From Limnohabitans sp. 2KL-51 (lineage in GTDB: Bacteria > Pseudomonadota > Gammaproteobacteria > Burkholderiales > Burkholderiaceae_C): DNA of 64,000 nt. This document shows, one piece after another, positions 52,757 to 62,340 of this stretch. The position numbers and the translations under genes are program-made. The first letter of the stretch is position 1, and the number at the start of each line of letters is the position of its first letter. The stretch lies in contig NZ_NESJ01000016.1 in NCBI RefSeq assembly GCF_003063645.1, forward strand, positions 46,185-110,184, written 5' to 3'. Below the pieces are notes generated by a model that was not told the origin of the DNA, did no database searches, and saw nothing but the letters and a program-made list of their open reading frames with translations.

Positions 52757-54583
52757 TCAAGGAACGAAGAAAAATTCGCCCACGGCTTGGTCGTACAGGG
52801 CCGGCGTCTGTTCATGCCCGACACCCTTGGCCAGGGTCACGACTTCGTTGCGCACATTGCGCAGCACACGGTCAACAGAGACCCCGGGCTTGATCATTTC
52901 TTTCAGGAAGATGCGCGTGAACAAACCATTTTTGTTTTTGTCGTTGGTTCCGAGTTTGTCCAAAGCCTGCTGGCCTGAACCTGCAGAGAACATGATCATC
53001 TGACCCGTGGCGGCTGACGTGGGTGCCAGGCCACGGCCACCAATGGCGCGGCTTTGGCCTTTGAAAGGGTTGTCTCGGCAGGCATCAATCACCGCCAAGG
53101 CAAACTTGGTTTTCTTTTCTTGCAGATCGTCCAGAACTTTTTGCAACTGAATGGCTTCGTCCTTGACTTGTTCTTCATGGTCACCCTTGATGTCGGTGGG
53201 GAGCAAATAGTTGGCCGATCCCAGTTGTACGCCGTGTCCGGCAAAGAAGAACAGCACTTCATCGCCGCCTTGGATATTCAGACGGAAGTCGCGCAAGGCT
53301 TGTTTAAAAGCTTTCTCATTCAGGTTCAAGTGTTTGGACACTTTGAAACCCACGCCCTCCAGCGCTTTGGACATGGCCTCGGCATCTGCTGCTGCGTTTT
53401 GGAGTTTAGGCACATCGGTGTACAAGTCGTTGCCAATGATGAGCGCTTTGCGGTTGGCAAAAACAGGCTTCGCCATGGGTTTTGGCGCAGCAGCCAAGGG
53501 TGTTTCCGACGGTTTGTTGGTGGCCGCTGCTGCAGATGCCGCATTGGCAGCTTGCAGCTTGCTCAACATCTCCCGCATTTGGTCAAGTTGGGCTTTGAGC
53601 TCTCTGGTTTCTCGCTCTTGGGCGCTTGGGCTGCTGGGCGGTGGCAAGGACGGGGAAATGGCAGCGGATGGCGCAGACGGTGGCTTGGGTGCGGATGCTG
53701 AAGTGATTCGAGGGTTTGCGAGTTCACGCAGGATTTCCTGAGTTCGTGCATCGCGTAATTTTTCAGCTTCCAAGCTTTCGACATTCTCTATGGGTGGCAA
53801 AGTTGGTGGGTTTACTGAAGCTACAGTGGCGCTGGATACATCCGTTTTGTAGTTCAGAGCCAAAATCGGCTGTGGTTTTTTATTGAAGAAGGACTGTTGC
53901 AAAGACTCCATCAAAATATTGGCCCAGCCCTCGAGCAATTGATGCTCGGAAGAAATGCGCCCTGCTTTGTAATCGCTGCTGAATTTGACACTGGAAATAC
54001 CTGCAGGTGGAAGCATGAATACGTTATAGCGCAGCGAGAAGCCTTCAAATTGGTTAATAGTAAATTCGGCTTGTATGAAGTTTCTTGTTTTGATTGTTTG
54101 AATAGAGCCTAAACCCGACATCACATCGGAAGGCCAATACCAACTGTTTTGATTTTTCTGTCTACCGATCCAGAGTTCAAGGCCATCGTCAACGCTTGTA
54201 AAGCGTGAGCATTTGTTAAGGAGTTGACTGTTGATCGTGCCATGTCGGTTGACTAAAAATGAATTCTCAATTTCTTTTGGACGATCACAAATTGTGTTAG
54301 GCCATCGCGCAGGTGTGTATGAGGCTCTGATCACCAGTGCGGCATAGGGCGAACGCAGGTCTAAATTTTTTAAAACTGTCACGTTAAATTTGTTGACTTG
54401 ATTGGGAGTTACCGTTTGTGTTACCGCCGTGGCCTGCCATTGACCTTCGGGCAAGGGAACGCTTGCACCCGACCCCAGTGGCAATACTTTTTCAAACCTT
54501 GAACCTACCGTGGGCTGGGCTTGGGCCAGCCCCATCAAAAAACAGGTCAGAAGGCTTGTGACAAAGAGCTTGAGGAGTGTCAT
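52757..54583 (-). CDS. Exported caspase-like (C14) protein
   Basis: 608 residues. A signal peptide ends near LAQAQ. Residues 25 to about 250 form an unassigned N-terminal domain. A Pro/Ser/Ala-rich stretch and a coiled coil (ERETRELKAQLDQMREMLS) lead to the caspase domain from about 380. The His/Cys dyad is intact: H450 in FFFAGHGVQ and C502 in VIDACRDNPF. It would act as a periplasmic or surface Arg/Lys- or Asp-specific protease or signalling protein. It faces the fused carboxylase tail to tail and seems monocistronic. Confidence 0.9.
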   Translation of the reverse strand: MTLLKLFVTSLLTCFLMGLAQAQPTVGSRFEKVLPLGSGASVPLPEGQWQATAVTQTVTPNQVNKFNVTVLKNLDLRSPYAALVIRASYTPARWPNTICDRPKEIENSFLVNRHGTINSQLLNKCSRFTSVDDGLELWIGRQKNQNSWYWPSDVMSGLGSIQTIKTRNFIQAEFTINQFEGFSLRYNVFMLPPAGISSVKFSSDYKAGRISSEHQLLEGWANILMESLQQSFFNKKPQPILALNYKTDVSSATVASVNPPTLPPIENVESLEAEKLRDARTQEILRELANPRITSASAPKPPSAPSAAISPSLPPPSSPSAQERETRELKAQLDQMREMLSKLQAANAASAAAATNKPSETPLAAAPKPMAKPVFANRKALIIGNDLYTDVPKLQNAAADAEAMSKALEGVGFKVSKHLNLNEKAFKQALRDFRLNIQGGDEVLFFFAGHGVQLGSANYLLPTDIKGDHEEQVKDEAIQLQKVLDDLQEKKTKFALAVIDACRDNPFKGQSRAIGGRGLAPTSAATGQMIMFSAGSGQQALDKLGTNDKNKNGLFTRIFLKEMIKPGVSVDRVLRNVRNEVVTLAKGVGHEQTPALYDQAVGEFFFVP

Positions 54584-54737
54584 TTCAATCTTTTTTAAAA
54601 TTCATTTACAGAATATATCAGTAGAAAAATTCTTGCAGTTTGCGGCTGAGAAAAAGTCAATCAGGCCAAAAGCCGCAGTGACTTGCGGCATTGAGGGTTT
54701 GGCTTGCGATGGCTTCAGTCAGTAGAGCCGGAAGCTC

Positions 54738-55091
54738 ATGTCCGAGGTTGGCGAAATGATGCGCAACAACGGCCGAGTGGGTTCGCAACAAGTGGTGCCA
54801 CAAGCGGTGGTGGCCGATATCGCCAAGGGTGCCAGCCCCGAGCAGTTCGCACAAGCGGGCTACCCTTGGTTAAAGGGTTGGTCGTACCGCAACATGTGGT
54901 GGATTTCGCACAACAGCCACGGCGCTTACATGGCACGTGGTATCCCTGTGCAGTCGCTTTACATCGATCCCAAAGCGGAAATGGTGATTGCACGTTTTGG
55001 CTCGCATCCCATCGCCTCAGGCAATGCCAACGATCCATTCACCTTGCCCGCTTTTGCAGCGATGGCCGATGCGCTCATGAAGCGCCCATAA
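54738..55091 (+). pseudogene. C-terminal remnant of a serine beta-lactamase-like hydrolase
   Basis: 117 codons remain, resembling the C terminus of class C beta-lactamase/6-aminohexanoate-dimer hydrolase-type enzymes (YRNMWWISHNSHGAYMARGI, SLYIDPKAEMVIARFGSHP). The Ser-x-x-Lys and Tyr motifs that make the active site lie upstream in such proteins and are missing. An in-frame TAG lies 15 bases before the first ATG, and the upstream DNA is AT-rich leader of the caspase gene. This is a decayed fragment. Confidence 0.7.
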
Positions 55092-55116
55092 GGGGCGAGC
55101 GCCCTCGAAGGAGCCA

Positions 55117-56037
55117 TCAGATTCCGGGGGCTTCGGTTCCTTTGAACGCCTCAGCCACAAATTCCACAAAGGCCCGGACCCGCGCAGTCGATTTGTGCTG
55201 GGCTGGGTAGACGGCATAAATATCGGCGTCGGGGGTGCGGAACTGCAGCAGCAATTGCACCAGCTGGCCTTGGGCCAAGTGGGGGCGGATGTCCCATTCG
55301 GCGCGCATCAGGATGCCGTGCCCGTCCAGCGCCCATTGCACGGCGATGCCGCCGTCGTTGGTGGTCAGGTTACCGCGAGTCTTGAGGGTTTCGGTTTTGC
55401 CGGCGCGCCCACGCGTGAGCTTGATCACGCCATAGGCCTCGCCGCCTTGGCGGATGCTGATGAAATTGTGCCGCGCCAAGTCGGCCGTGGTTTTGGGTTC
55501 GCCGTGGCGTGCGATGTAGGCGGGTGATGCGCACAGCAGGCGCTGGTTGCTCGCGATCTTGCGGGCGATCACCCGGGCGTCGGGCGGTGGGCCAAAGCGG
55601 ATGCACACATCAAAGGCATCGTCACTCAGCGAGGGCGGGTCGACCGAGAGTTGCAATTGCACATCGACCTGCGGGTACTGCTGTGCAAAGCGGCTGATCA
55701 GCGGGCCGATGTGGCTGCGGCCAAAGCCCAGGGTGGCGTTCACTCGAAGCAAGCCGCTGGGCGTGGAGCGGCTGGCGCCGAGCTGTTCTTCCAGATCGGC
55801 CATTTCAGCCAGGATGCTGCGGGCGTGGCGCAGCATGGTTTCGCCTTCCACCGTCAGGCTCATGCGGCGCGTGGTGCGGTTGACCAGGGGCACGCCCAAG
55901 CGCGACTCCATTTGCGACAGGCGCTTGCTCACTGCGGCCGTGGTGATGCTCAGCTCACGCGCGGCGGCGCTCAGGCTGCCCGCCATGGCCAGTGCAGAAA
56001 AAAAGCCCAGATCGGCGGCTTGCAGGCGTGGTTCCAT
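55117..56037 (-). CDS. LysR family transcriptional regulator
   Basis: 306 residues, full length. The N-terminal helix-turn-helix is AGSLSAAARELSITTAAVSK with RLSQMESRLGVPLVNRTTRR, and the substrate domain follows. It is divergent from ttuC with a 102-base gap holding a T-N11-A type dyad, so it likely controls the tartrate/glycerate genes. Confidence 0.93.
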   Translation of the reverse strand: MEPRLQAADLGFFSALAMAGSLSAAARELSITTAAVSKRLSQMESRLGVPLVNRTTRRMSLTVEGETMLRHARSILAEMADLEEQLGASRSTPSGLLRVNATLGFGRSHIGPLISRFAQQYPQVDVQLQLSVDPPSLSDDAFDVCIRFGPPPDARVIARKIASNQRLLCASPAYIARHGEPKTTADLARHNFISIRQGGEAYGVIKLTRGRAGKTETLKTRGNLTTNDGGIAVQWALDGHGILMRAEWDIRPHLAQGQLVQLLLQFRTPDADIYAVYPAQHKSTARVRAFVEFVAEAFKGTEAPGI

Positions 56038-56050
56038 TGTTGATCTCAGG

Positions 56051-56065
56051 TTAACAATGGTTTAA
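56051..56065. promoter_or_regulatory. Candidate LysR box
   Basis: TTAACAATGGTTTAA fits the T-N11-A dyad of LysR sites and lies between lysR and ttuC. A wider dyad ATCTCA/TGAGAT (56043-56048, 56082-56087) surrounds it. Confidence 0.45.
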
Positions 56066-56139
56066 ATTTTAGGGTTTTTATTGAGATGCGAGCGCCGCAC
56101 AATGTCACTATCCCTTTTCACCTCAGAACGCGACCCTCC

Positions 56140-57204
56140 ATGAAAACCTACCGCATCGCCACCATCCCCGGAGACGGCATTGGCAAAGAAGTCATTCCCG
56201 CAGGCCAGCAAGTGATGGAGGTTCTGGCCAAGGCTTGTGGCACTTTTGCCTTTGAATTTGAAAACTTTGGCTGGGACGGCGACTACTACCGCAAGCACGG
56301 CGTGATGATGCCGGCCGATGGCCTGGACGCGCTGCGCAACAAGGATGCGATTTTGTTTGGCTCAGCGGGTGACCCGCACATCCCCGACCACATCACGTTG
56401 TGGGGCCTGCGCCTGAAAATTTGCCAGGGCTTTGACCAGTATGCCAACGTGCGCCCCACCCGCATCCTGCCCGGCATCGATGCGCCACTCAAGCGCTGCA
56501 CGCCCCAAGACCTGGACTGGGTCATCGTGCGTGAAAACTCCGAAGGCGAATACTCGGGCGTAGGTGGCCGTGTGCACCAGGGTCACCCGATCGAGGCGGC
56601 CACCGACGTGTCCATCATGACCCGCGCAGGCGTTGAGCGCATTTTGCGCTACGCCTTCAAACTGGCGCAGTCGCGGCCGCGCAAGCTGCTCACGGTGGTG
56701 ACCAAGAGCAATGCCCAGCGCCACGCCATGGTGATGTGGGACGAGATCGCGCTGCAGATTTCCAAAGAGTTCCCCGATGTGAAATGGGACAAGGAATTGG
56801 TCGATGCGGCCACGGCCCGCATGGTCAACCGCCCAGCGAGCCTGGACACCCTCGTTGCCACCAACTTGCATGCCGACATCTTGAGCGATTTGGCGGCCGC
56901 GCTGGCGGGCAGCTTGGGCATTGCACCCACCGGCAACATCGACCCCGAGCGCCGTTACCCCAGCATGTTCGAGCCCATCCACGGCTCGGCCTTTGACATC
57001 ATGGGCAAGGGCTTGGCCAACCCGGTGGGCACTTTTTGGTCGGTGGTCATGCTGCTGGAGCACATTGGCGAACCTGCTGCGGCCCAGCGCTTGATGGCCG
57101 TGATCGAAAGCGTGACGGCCAACCCGGCCTTGCACACCGGCGACTTGGGCGGGAAAGCCCTAACCGTCGATGTCACTCAGGCGGTATGCAAGGCCTTGGC
57201 TTGA
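56140..57204 (+). CDS. ttuC: Tartrate dehydrogenase/decarboxylase (TtuC-type)
   Basis: 354 residues from the ATG at 56140 (MKTYRIATIPGDGIG). Isopropylmalate/isocitrate dehydrogenase superfamily signs are the GDGIGKEV start, DWVIVRENSEGEYSGVGGRV, the Mg/Asp region ATNLHADILSDLAA and the cofactor stretch EPIHGSAFDIMGKGLANPVG. TtuC oxidises L-tartrate or meso-tartrate and also acts as D-malate dehydrogenase. The Bug gene and ttuD downstream fit uptake and conversion to glycerate. Confidence 0.92.
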   Translation: MKTYRIATIPGDGIGKEVIPAGQQVMEVLAKACGTFAFEFENFGWDGDYYRKHGVMMPADGLDALRNKDAILFGSAGDPHIPDHITLWGLRLKICQGFDQYANVRPTRILPGIDAPLKRCTPQDLDWVIVRENSEGEYSGVGGRVHQGHPIEAATDVSIMTRAGVERILRYAFKLAQSRPRKLLTVVTKSNAQRHAMVMWDEIALQISKEFPDVKWDKELVDAATARMVNRPASLDTLVATNLHADILSDLAAALAGSLGIAPTGNIDPERRYPSMFEPIHGSAFDIMGKGLANPVGTFWSVVMLLEHIGEPAAAQRLMAVIESVTANPALHTGDLGGKALTVDVTQAVCKALA

Positions 57205-57285
57205 GGCGATGATGCCCATTGGATGCAGTTGGTCCATTTTCCAATTCAATGATTTCCTGACCCCCTCGCCTTGAAAGGTTTGAAC

Positions 57286-58275
57286 ATGCGCTCCAAGTTT
57301 CTTCCCGTTGCCATCGCCTGCGCATTGCTGGCGTCTGTGAACGCTTTTGCACAGGACTACCCTGTAGCCAACAAGACCATCACCTTCGTCTTGCCCTACG
57401 CCCCTGGCGGCCCAACCGACAAAGCCGCGCGCGACTTGGCGCAAGCCATGAGCAAGGCCATGGGCGGGCACAGCATCGTGATCGACAACTCGGCAGGCGC
57501 ATCCGGGTCTATTGGTGCCAACAAGGTGGCCAAGGCCGGTGCCGATGGTTACACCCTCTTGTTCACGCACATTGCGCAAGCCACCTTGCCCACTTTTTTC
57601 CGCAACTTGCCCTACAACGTGGAAAAAGACTTTGAGTACATCGGCCTGGTCAGCGAGAACCCGATGAACCTGATTGGCCGCCCCAGTTTGCCGGCCAACA
57701 ATATGACCGAGTTGGTGAGCTGGATCAATGCCAACAAGGGAAAGATCAACATTGCCAATGCCGGACCAGGCTCGGCATCGCACCTGTGCGGCATGTTGTT
57801 CCAGTCCACCCTCAAGGTGGACATGACCTCGGTGCCCTACAAAGGCACGGCCCCCGCCATGACCGACCTGATCGGCGGCCAGGTGGATTTGATGTGTGAC
57901 CAGACCACCACCACGATCCCGCAGATTGAAGGTAAAAAAGTCAAATCATTTGCCGTGACCACGCCCACGCGTTTGAGCTCACCCGTGCTCAAGGACAACC
58001 CCACAATGCAAGAAGCTGGGCTCAAGGATTTCAGCGTCACCATTTGGCAAGGCCTGTACGCCCCCAAGGGCACACCTGCTGCGGTGCTGAAAAAGCTCAA
58101 TGACGCCCTGAAAGTGGCCGTCAAAGACCCCGACTTCATCCGCAAGCAAGATGCAGGGGGCGCCACCGTCATCAACGACGCGCGCAACGATCCAGCTGGA
58201 CACAAAGCCTTCGTTTTGTCTGAGGTGTCCAAGTGGGCACCGATCATCAAGTCGGCAGGGGTCTACGCCGATTGA
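57286..58275 (+). CDS. Bug family TTT substrate-binding protein
   Basis: 329 residues from the ATG at 57286 with AAGG eight bases upstream. The signal peptide ends near NAFAQ. ITFVLPYAPGGPTDKAARD and KAGADGYTLLFTH are the family motifs. Between ttuC and ttuD it would bind tartrate or a related hydroxy acid. A strong hairpin follows its stop. Confidence 0.92.
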   Translation: MRSKFLPVAIACALLASVNAFAQDYPVANKTITFVLPYAPGGPTDKAARDLAQAMSKAMGGHSIVIDNSAGASGSIGANKVAKAGADGYTLLFTHIAQATLPTFFRNLPYNVEKDFEYIGLVSENPMNLIGRPSLPANNMTELVSWINANKGKINIANAGPGSASHLCGMLFQSTLKVDMTSVPYKGTAPAMTDLIGGQVDLMCDQTTTTIPQIEGKKVKSFAVTTPTRLSSPVLKDNPTMQEAGLKDFSVTIWQGLYAPKGTPAAVLKKLNDALKVAVKDPDFIRKQDAGGATVINDARNDPAGHKAFVLSEVSKWAPIIKSAGVYAD

Positions 58276-58291
58276 CGTTCCCGGGCAATCC

Positions 58292-58333
58292 ACAAAAGGG
58301 TGCATTGGCCTTGGGGTTGGTGCACCCTTTTGT
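58292..58333. terminator. 13-bp perfect stem terminator
   Basis: ACAAAAGGGTGCA (58292-58304) pairs perfectly with TGCACCCTTTTGT (58321-58333) around a 16-base loop. It lies between the Bug gene and ttuD and may reduce transcription into ttuD. Confidence 0.6.
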
Positions 58334-58402
58334 CTTGGTCGGGTGGTGAGCTGAAATGCCTTTATCCTTTGAGCCTGTTCTTATGCCCGAGACTGTCTGA
58401 AC

Positions 58403-59710
58403 ATGACCGATCCACAAACCGTGCTGCGCCACCTCTACGACGTGGCCGTGCAGCGCGCATTGCCCCTGCACAATACCGCCGCCCATTTGCCCAACCCGCC
58501 AGATCCTGCCAAGGGTCGCACCCTCGTGTTGGGCGCTGGCAAGGCGGGTGGCGCGATGGCACAAGCCGTGGAGGCTTTGTGGCCAGCAGAGGCCCCGCTG
58601 TCGGGCCTGGTGGTCACGCGCTATGGCCACACGCCGCCTCGTCCGGCGGGTTTGCCCGAGCGCATTGAGGTGGTCGAGGCAGCCCACCCTGTGCCCGATG
58701 CGGCAGGACTGAAAGCGGCCGAGCGCATTCTGGAACTCACCAAAGGCCTGACAGCCGACGACCTGGTGCTGTGCCTGATCTCGGGGGGCGGTTCGTCGCT
58801 GCTGACCTTTCCTGCTGACGGCATCGATTTGCAGCTCAAACAAGACATCAACCGCCAACTGCTCGCCAGCGGGGCGAATATTGCCGAGATGAACTGCCTG
58901 CGCAAACACCTCTCGCGCATCAAGGGCGGGCGACTGGCGGCGGCATGCAGCCCGGCGCGGGTGGTCACGCTCACCATCAGCGATGTGCCGGGGGACGACC
59001 CGTCCATCATTGCCAGTGGCCCCACCGTGCCCGATGCCAGCACCTGCGCCGATGCGTTGGCCATTCTCAAACGGCACGCCATCAACGTGCCCGATTCGCT
59101 GCTGCAGGCCTTGCAGTCGGGCGCATGGGAAACACCCAAACCTGGCTCTCCCGTGTTTGCGGGCCACAGCGTGCACATGATTGCCACGCCCCAGCAGTCG
59201 CTCGAGGCCGCAGCCGCTGCAGCGCGTGAGATGGGGCTGAACGCCTACATCCTGAGCGACGAGATCGAAGGTGAGTCGCGCGAGGTGGCCAAGGTGCATG
59301 CGGCGCTGGCGCGTGCGGCGGCCAAGGGCCTGGGGCCTTTCACCAAGCCCTGCGTGATTTTGAGCGGCGGTGAAACCACGGTGACCATCAAACAGCAGCC
59401 TGCAGGCACACCCCAAGGGCGCGGTGGGCGAGCGGGGGAGTTTTGCATGGGCTTGGCAGAGGCCCTGCAAGGCCAGAGCGGCGTGTGGGCACTGGCCGCC
59501 GACACCGATGGCATCGATGGTATTGAAGACAACGCCGGGGCGCAAGTGGCCCCCGACACGCTGGCGCGTGCTGCCGCGCTGGGACACAAAGTGGCCGATC
59601 ATCTGCAGCGCAACGACGCTTATGGTTTTTTTGAGCCGCTGGGCGACATGGTCATCACTGGGCCCACGCATACCAATGTGAACGATTTTCGGGGCATCCT
59701 TGTGCTGTGA
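58403..59710 (+). CDS. ttuD: Glycerate 2-kinase / hydroxypyruvate reductase family (TtuD, MOFRL)
   Basis: 435 residues. Family motifs are LVLGAGKAGGAMAQAVE near residue 40, LCLISGGGSSLLTFPADGI near 125, NCLRKHLSRIKGGRLA near 165, and the MOFRL end with GRGGRAGEFCMGLAEAL and ADTDGIDG. It phosphorylates D-glycerate at C2 or, in older naming, reduces hydroxypyruvate. It completes tartrate use from TtuC and could also handle glycerate made from ureide-derived glyoxylate. Confidence 0.92.
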   Translation: MTDPQTVLRHLYDVAVQRALPLHNTAAHLPNPPDPAKGRTLVLGAGKAGGAMAQAVEALWPAEAPLSGLVVTRYGHTPPRPAGLPERIEVVEAAHPVPDAAGLKAAERILELTKGLTADDLVLCLISGGGSSLLTFPADGIDLQLKQDINRQLLASGANIAEMNCLRKHLSRIKGGRLAAACSPARVVTLTISDVPGDDPSIIASGPTVPDASTCADALAILKRHAINVPDSLLQALQSGAWETPKPGSPVFAGHSVHMIATPQQSLEAAAAAAREMGLNAYILSDEIEGESREVAKVHAALARAAAKGLGPFTKPCVILSGGETTVTIKQQPAGTPQGRGGRAGEFCMGLAEALQGQSGVWALAADTDGIDGIEDNAGAQVAPDTLARAAALGHKVADHLQRNDAYGFFEPLGDMVITGPTHTNVNDFRGILVL

Positions 59711-59831
59711 GCGGTGCCGCTGGAGAACGGTCAAGCTTTACATTTCTTTGTGGAAAATTCTTTTGAATACCCATCATAATTTGGGTCCTTAAATGCAAAA
59801 AAATTTGTATTAATAGTTTTAAAGCAACTAT

Positions 59832-61136
59832 ATGACTGATCAATTTCGTCAGCAATATTTTGTCCAGTACGGCCTTTGGTTGTTGATTTCTTCCAGTTTG
59901 CTGGCCTGTGGTGGGGGCGGTGGCAGCAGCGACAGCACGACCACTGCGACGTTGCCGGGGATGCCCATCGTGGGAACGGTCACGCCGGGCAATGCCAGTG
60001 CGAGTCTATCGTTCAGTGCACCTTCTTCGAATGGCGGCGCCAGCATCACTGGCTACAGCGCGACTTGCGTTGCGGGCAGCCTTCGCGTCAGCGCCACGGC
60101 CACGGCCAGCCCTGTGGTGGTGACGGGTTTGACCAATGGCATGACTTACAGCTGCAGCCTCAGCGCCACCAACAGCGCGGGTGTGGGGCTGTCTTCAGCT
60201 GCCGTGAGCGTGACGCCCAACGCGGGAACCGTGGCCACCGGCACGGCAGGCGTGTTGTGCAGTGTCTTGAACAGTGGCACGCAGACTTTGTCGTACAACA
60301 ATGCGGTGCCGGGTGGCCTCGCCACGCTTGTCAACGACAACTTGGCGTTCAATTACAGCTGGACTTGTGACAGCGCGATGCGCAATTTGGCCGGCAACGG
60401 GGTGCCCAACCATGTGGTGACCGGTGGCAACTTTGCCACCCGGGTGTCGGCACTGGCGGTGACGGGCAGCGTGACTTTGACCCCCGTGGCCAAGACCAGC
60501 AGCACCGCGGTCAAATTACCCGGTTTTGCAATCAACAGCGTGAAGATGGACCCCGCCACCGCAGGCACCTGCACCAACACGGCCAGCTCCGTCACATCGG
60601 GCTGCAACTACGCCGGGGGTAATGGCGCTTGGCGCATGGAGGCCATGGGCGACCCGGCCGTGAGCCCTTGGAAGTTTGACTTTGGCACCGATGAAAACAA
60701 TGCCCACGTCCAGCCCAATGGCCAGTACCACTACCACGGCATGCCCACCCATTTGATCCCCAAACTCAATGCCGCCAGCGCCAACAGCATGACATTGGTC
60801 GGTTGGGCGGCCGATGGTTTCCCGATCTATGCCAACGTGGGTTACAGCACAGCCAACAGCGCCAGCTCTGTACTCAAAGAGATGAAAGGCAGCTTTCGCA
60901 CCAAGGTCACGCCAGACACCGGCCGTCCCTCGACCAGTTTGTTCGCCATGGGACACTTTCAGCAAGATTGGGAGTATGTGGCGGGTTTGGGTGATCTGGA
61001 CGAGTGCAACGGCCGCACGGGTGTGACGCCCGAGTTTCCAGCGGGCATCTACCATTACTACATCACCAAAAGCTACCCCTTCATCCAGCGTTGCGTGAAA
61101 GGCACGCCTGCAGCTTGGGCCAACTCGTCCCCATGA
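59832..61136 (+). CDS. YHYH-domain lipoprotein with an Fn3-like domain
   Basis: 434 residues. The lipobox is SLLACGGGGGS. Residues about 45-130 form a fibronectin type III-like domain (GASITGYSATCVAG ... GLTNGMTYSCSLSATNSAG). The rest is the YHYH domain with GQYHYHGMPTHL and YHYYITKSYPF; the His/Tyr cluster could bind metal. Function is unknown. The HupE/UreJ-like gene starts 40 bases after its stop. Confidence 0.85.
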   Translation: MTDQFRQQYFVQYGLWLLISSSLLACGGGGGSSDSTTTATLPGMPIVGTVTPGNASASLSFSAPSSNGGASITGYSATCVAGSLRVSATATASPVVVTGLTNGMTYSCSLSATNSAGVGLSSAAVSVTPNAGTVATGTAGVLCSVLNSGTQTLSYNNAVPGGLATLVNDNLAFNYSWTCDSAMRNLAGNGVPNHVVTGGNFATRVSALAVTGSVTLTPVAKTSSTAVKLPGFAINSVKMDPATAGTCTNTASSVTSGCNYAGGNGAWRMEAMGDPAVSPWKFDFGTDENNAHVQPNGQYHYHGMPTHLIPKLNAASANSMTLVGWAADGFPIYANVGYSTANSASSVLKEMKGSFRTKVTPDTGRPSTSLFAMGHFQQDWEYVAGLGDLDECNGRTGVTPEFPAGIYHYYITKSYPFIQRCVKGTPAAWANSSP

Positions 61137-61176
61137 TGCGGACTGGGCCGCTGGCGTGCCACCGTCTGGACCACTC

Positions 61177-62292
61177 ATGAGCTTGGTGTGGCGAAGTGCA
61201 CGCTGGCTGGCTGTAGCGTTTGGGATTTTTTGTTCCAGCGCACAAGCCCATTTGATGGTCGCGCAAAAAGGCACACTCAATTTGCAGGGCGACGGCGCGT
61301 ATCTGGTGGTTTCTTTGCCAGTATCGGCTTTCAGTGGCATTGACGACGATGGTGATGGGGCTTTGTCTAACCAAGAGTTGACAGCACATGAAGCCCGTCT
61401 TCATCTGCAGTTGCGGGCTGAGTTGCGTTTGCGTGACGCCCAGGGTCCCAGACCCATCGATGGCATCACCTTGGCGCCTACCCCAACCGATGACTTGGTA
61501 GCGCACGGAGTGAACCATTTGGTGGTGTTGGTGCGCTTCAAATTGGCCCAGCCTGTGGAGTCCATTGATGTGACCCCTGTGCACAACATGGCTTTTCGTG
61601 CGGGTTTGTTTGGCCAGTCCGAGGCCGAGCGGCAATTGAGTATTGCTGTCACGCAAGGGGCACATAAGCAGTTGATGGTCTTGACGCCCGAGCGGCCCGA
61701 ACGGACCTTGTTTCCAAACCCAGGGGAAGTGACTTGGGACTACACCGTATTGGGTGTCCTGCACATCCTGATGGGGTGGGACCATTTGCTGTTTTTGGCA
61801 GTGGTGTTGCTTGGCGGTGGCAATTGGCGGCAAATCTTGGCCATTTTGAGTGCTTTCACCTTTGGACATGCTTTGACTTTGGCTTGGGGTTTGATGGGGC
61901 AGTTGCCCTTTGGCACGGCTTGGGTTGAGCCTGGCATCGCTTTGACGGTCATGGGCATGGCTGCGGCAGAAATCTGGTTGCTGCAACACGGTCGTGTGAT
62001 GGGCATGACCTTGCGTTTGGTGTTGGTGTGGGCCAGCGCCTTGGTGCATGGTTTGGGCTTGGCCTCGAGTTTGCAAGCCATTGGTCTTGACACCGCACAC
62101 CGTTTTTGGAGTTTGCTGGGTTTTAATTTCGGCATTGAATTGGCGCAAGCGGCGGTGGCGGGTGTCTTGGGCAGCTTGGCTTGGTTGGTGATGCGGTATT
62201 TGCAGGTCTGGCAACCCACCAAAATTCGCCAGCTGTGTTTGGTGGTCGCGGCTGGCGCAGGCGGCATTTGGTTCGTTGAACGGCTGATTTGA
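61177..62292 (+). CDS. HupE/UreJ-like membrane protein with an EF-hand-like loop
   Basis: 371 residues from the ATG at 61177. A signal-like N terminus ends near SSAQAH. An extracytoplasmic domain contains DDDGDGALSNQEL, a good calcium EF-hand loop. Seven or so helices follow with GVLHILMGWDHLLFLAVVLL and FGHALTLAWGL, the HupE/UreJ hallmark, where His and Asp may bind nickel or cobalt. It may form a unit with the YHYH lipoprotein and the Crp-like regulator, 48 bases downstream. Confidence 0.88.
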   Translation: MSLVWRSARWLAVAFGIFCSSAQAHLMVAQKGTLNLQGDGAYLVVSLPVSAFSGIDDDGDGALSNQELTAHEARLHLQLRAELRLRDAQGPRPIDGITLAPTPTDDLVAHGVNHLVVLVRFKLAQPVESIDVTPVHNMAFRAGLFGQSEAERQLSIAVTQGAHKQLMVLTPERPERTLFPNPGEVTWDYTVLGVLHILMGWDHLLFLAVVLLGGGNWRQILAILSAFTFGHALTLAWGLMGQLPFGTAWVEPGIALTVMGMAAAEIWLLQHGRVMGMTLRLVLVWASALVHGLGLASSLQAIGLDTAHRFWSLLGFNFGIELAQAAVAGVLGSLAWLVMRYLQVWQPTKIRQLCLVVAAGAGGIWFVERLI

Positions 62293-62340
62293 TGTGCGTC
62301 AAAGCCAGGTGCTGCCTGCTCTGGCACATTCGGCTCCACC

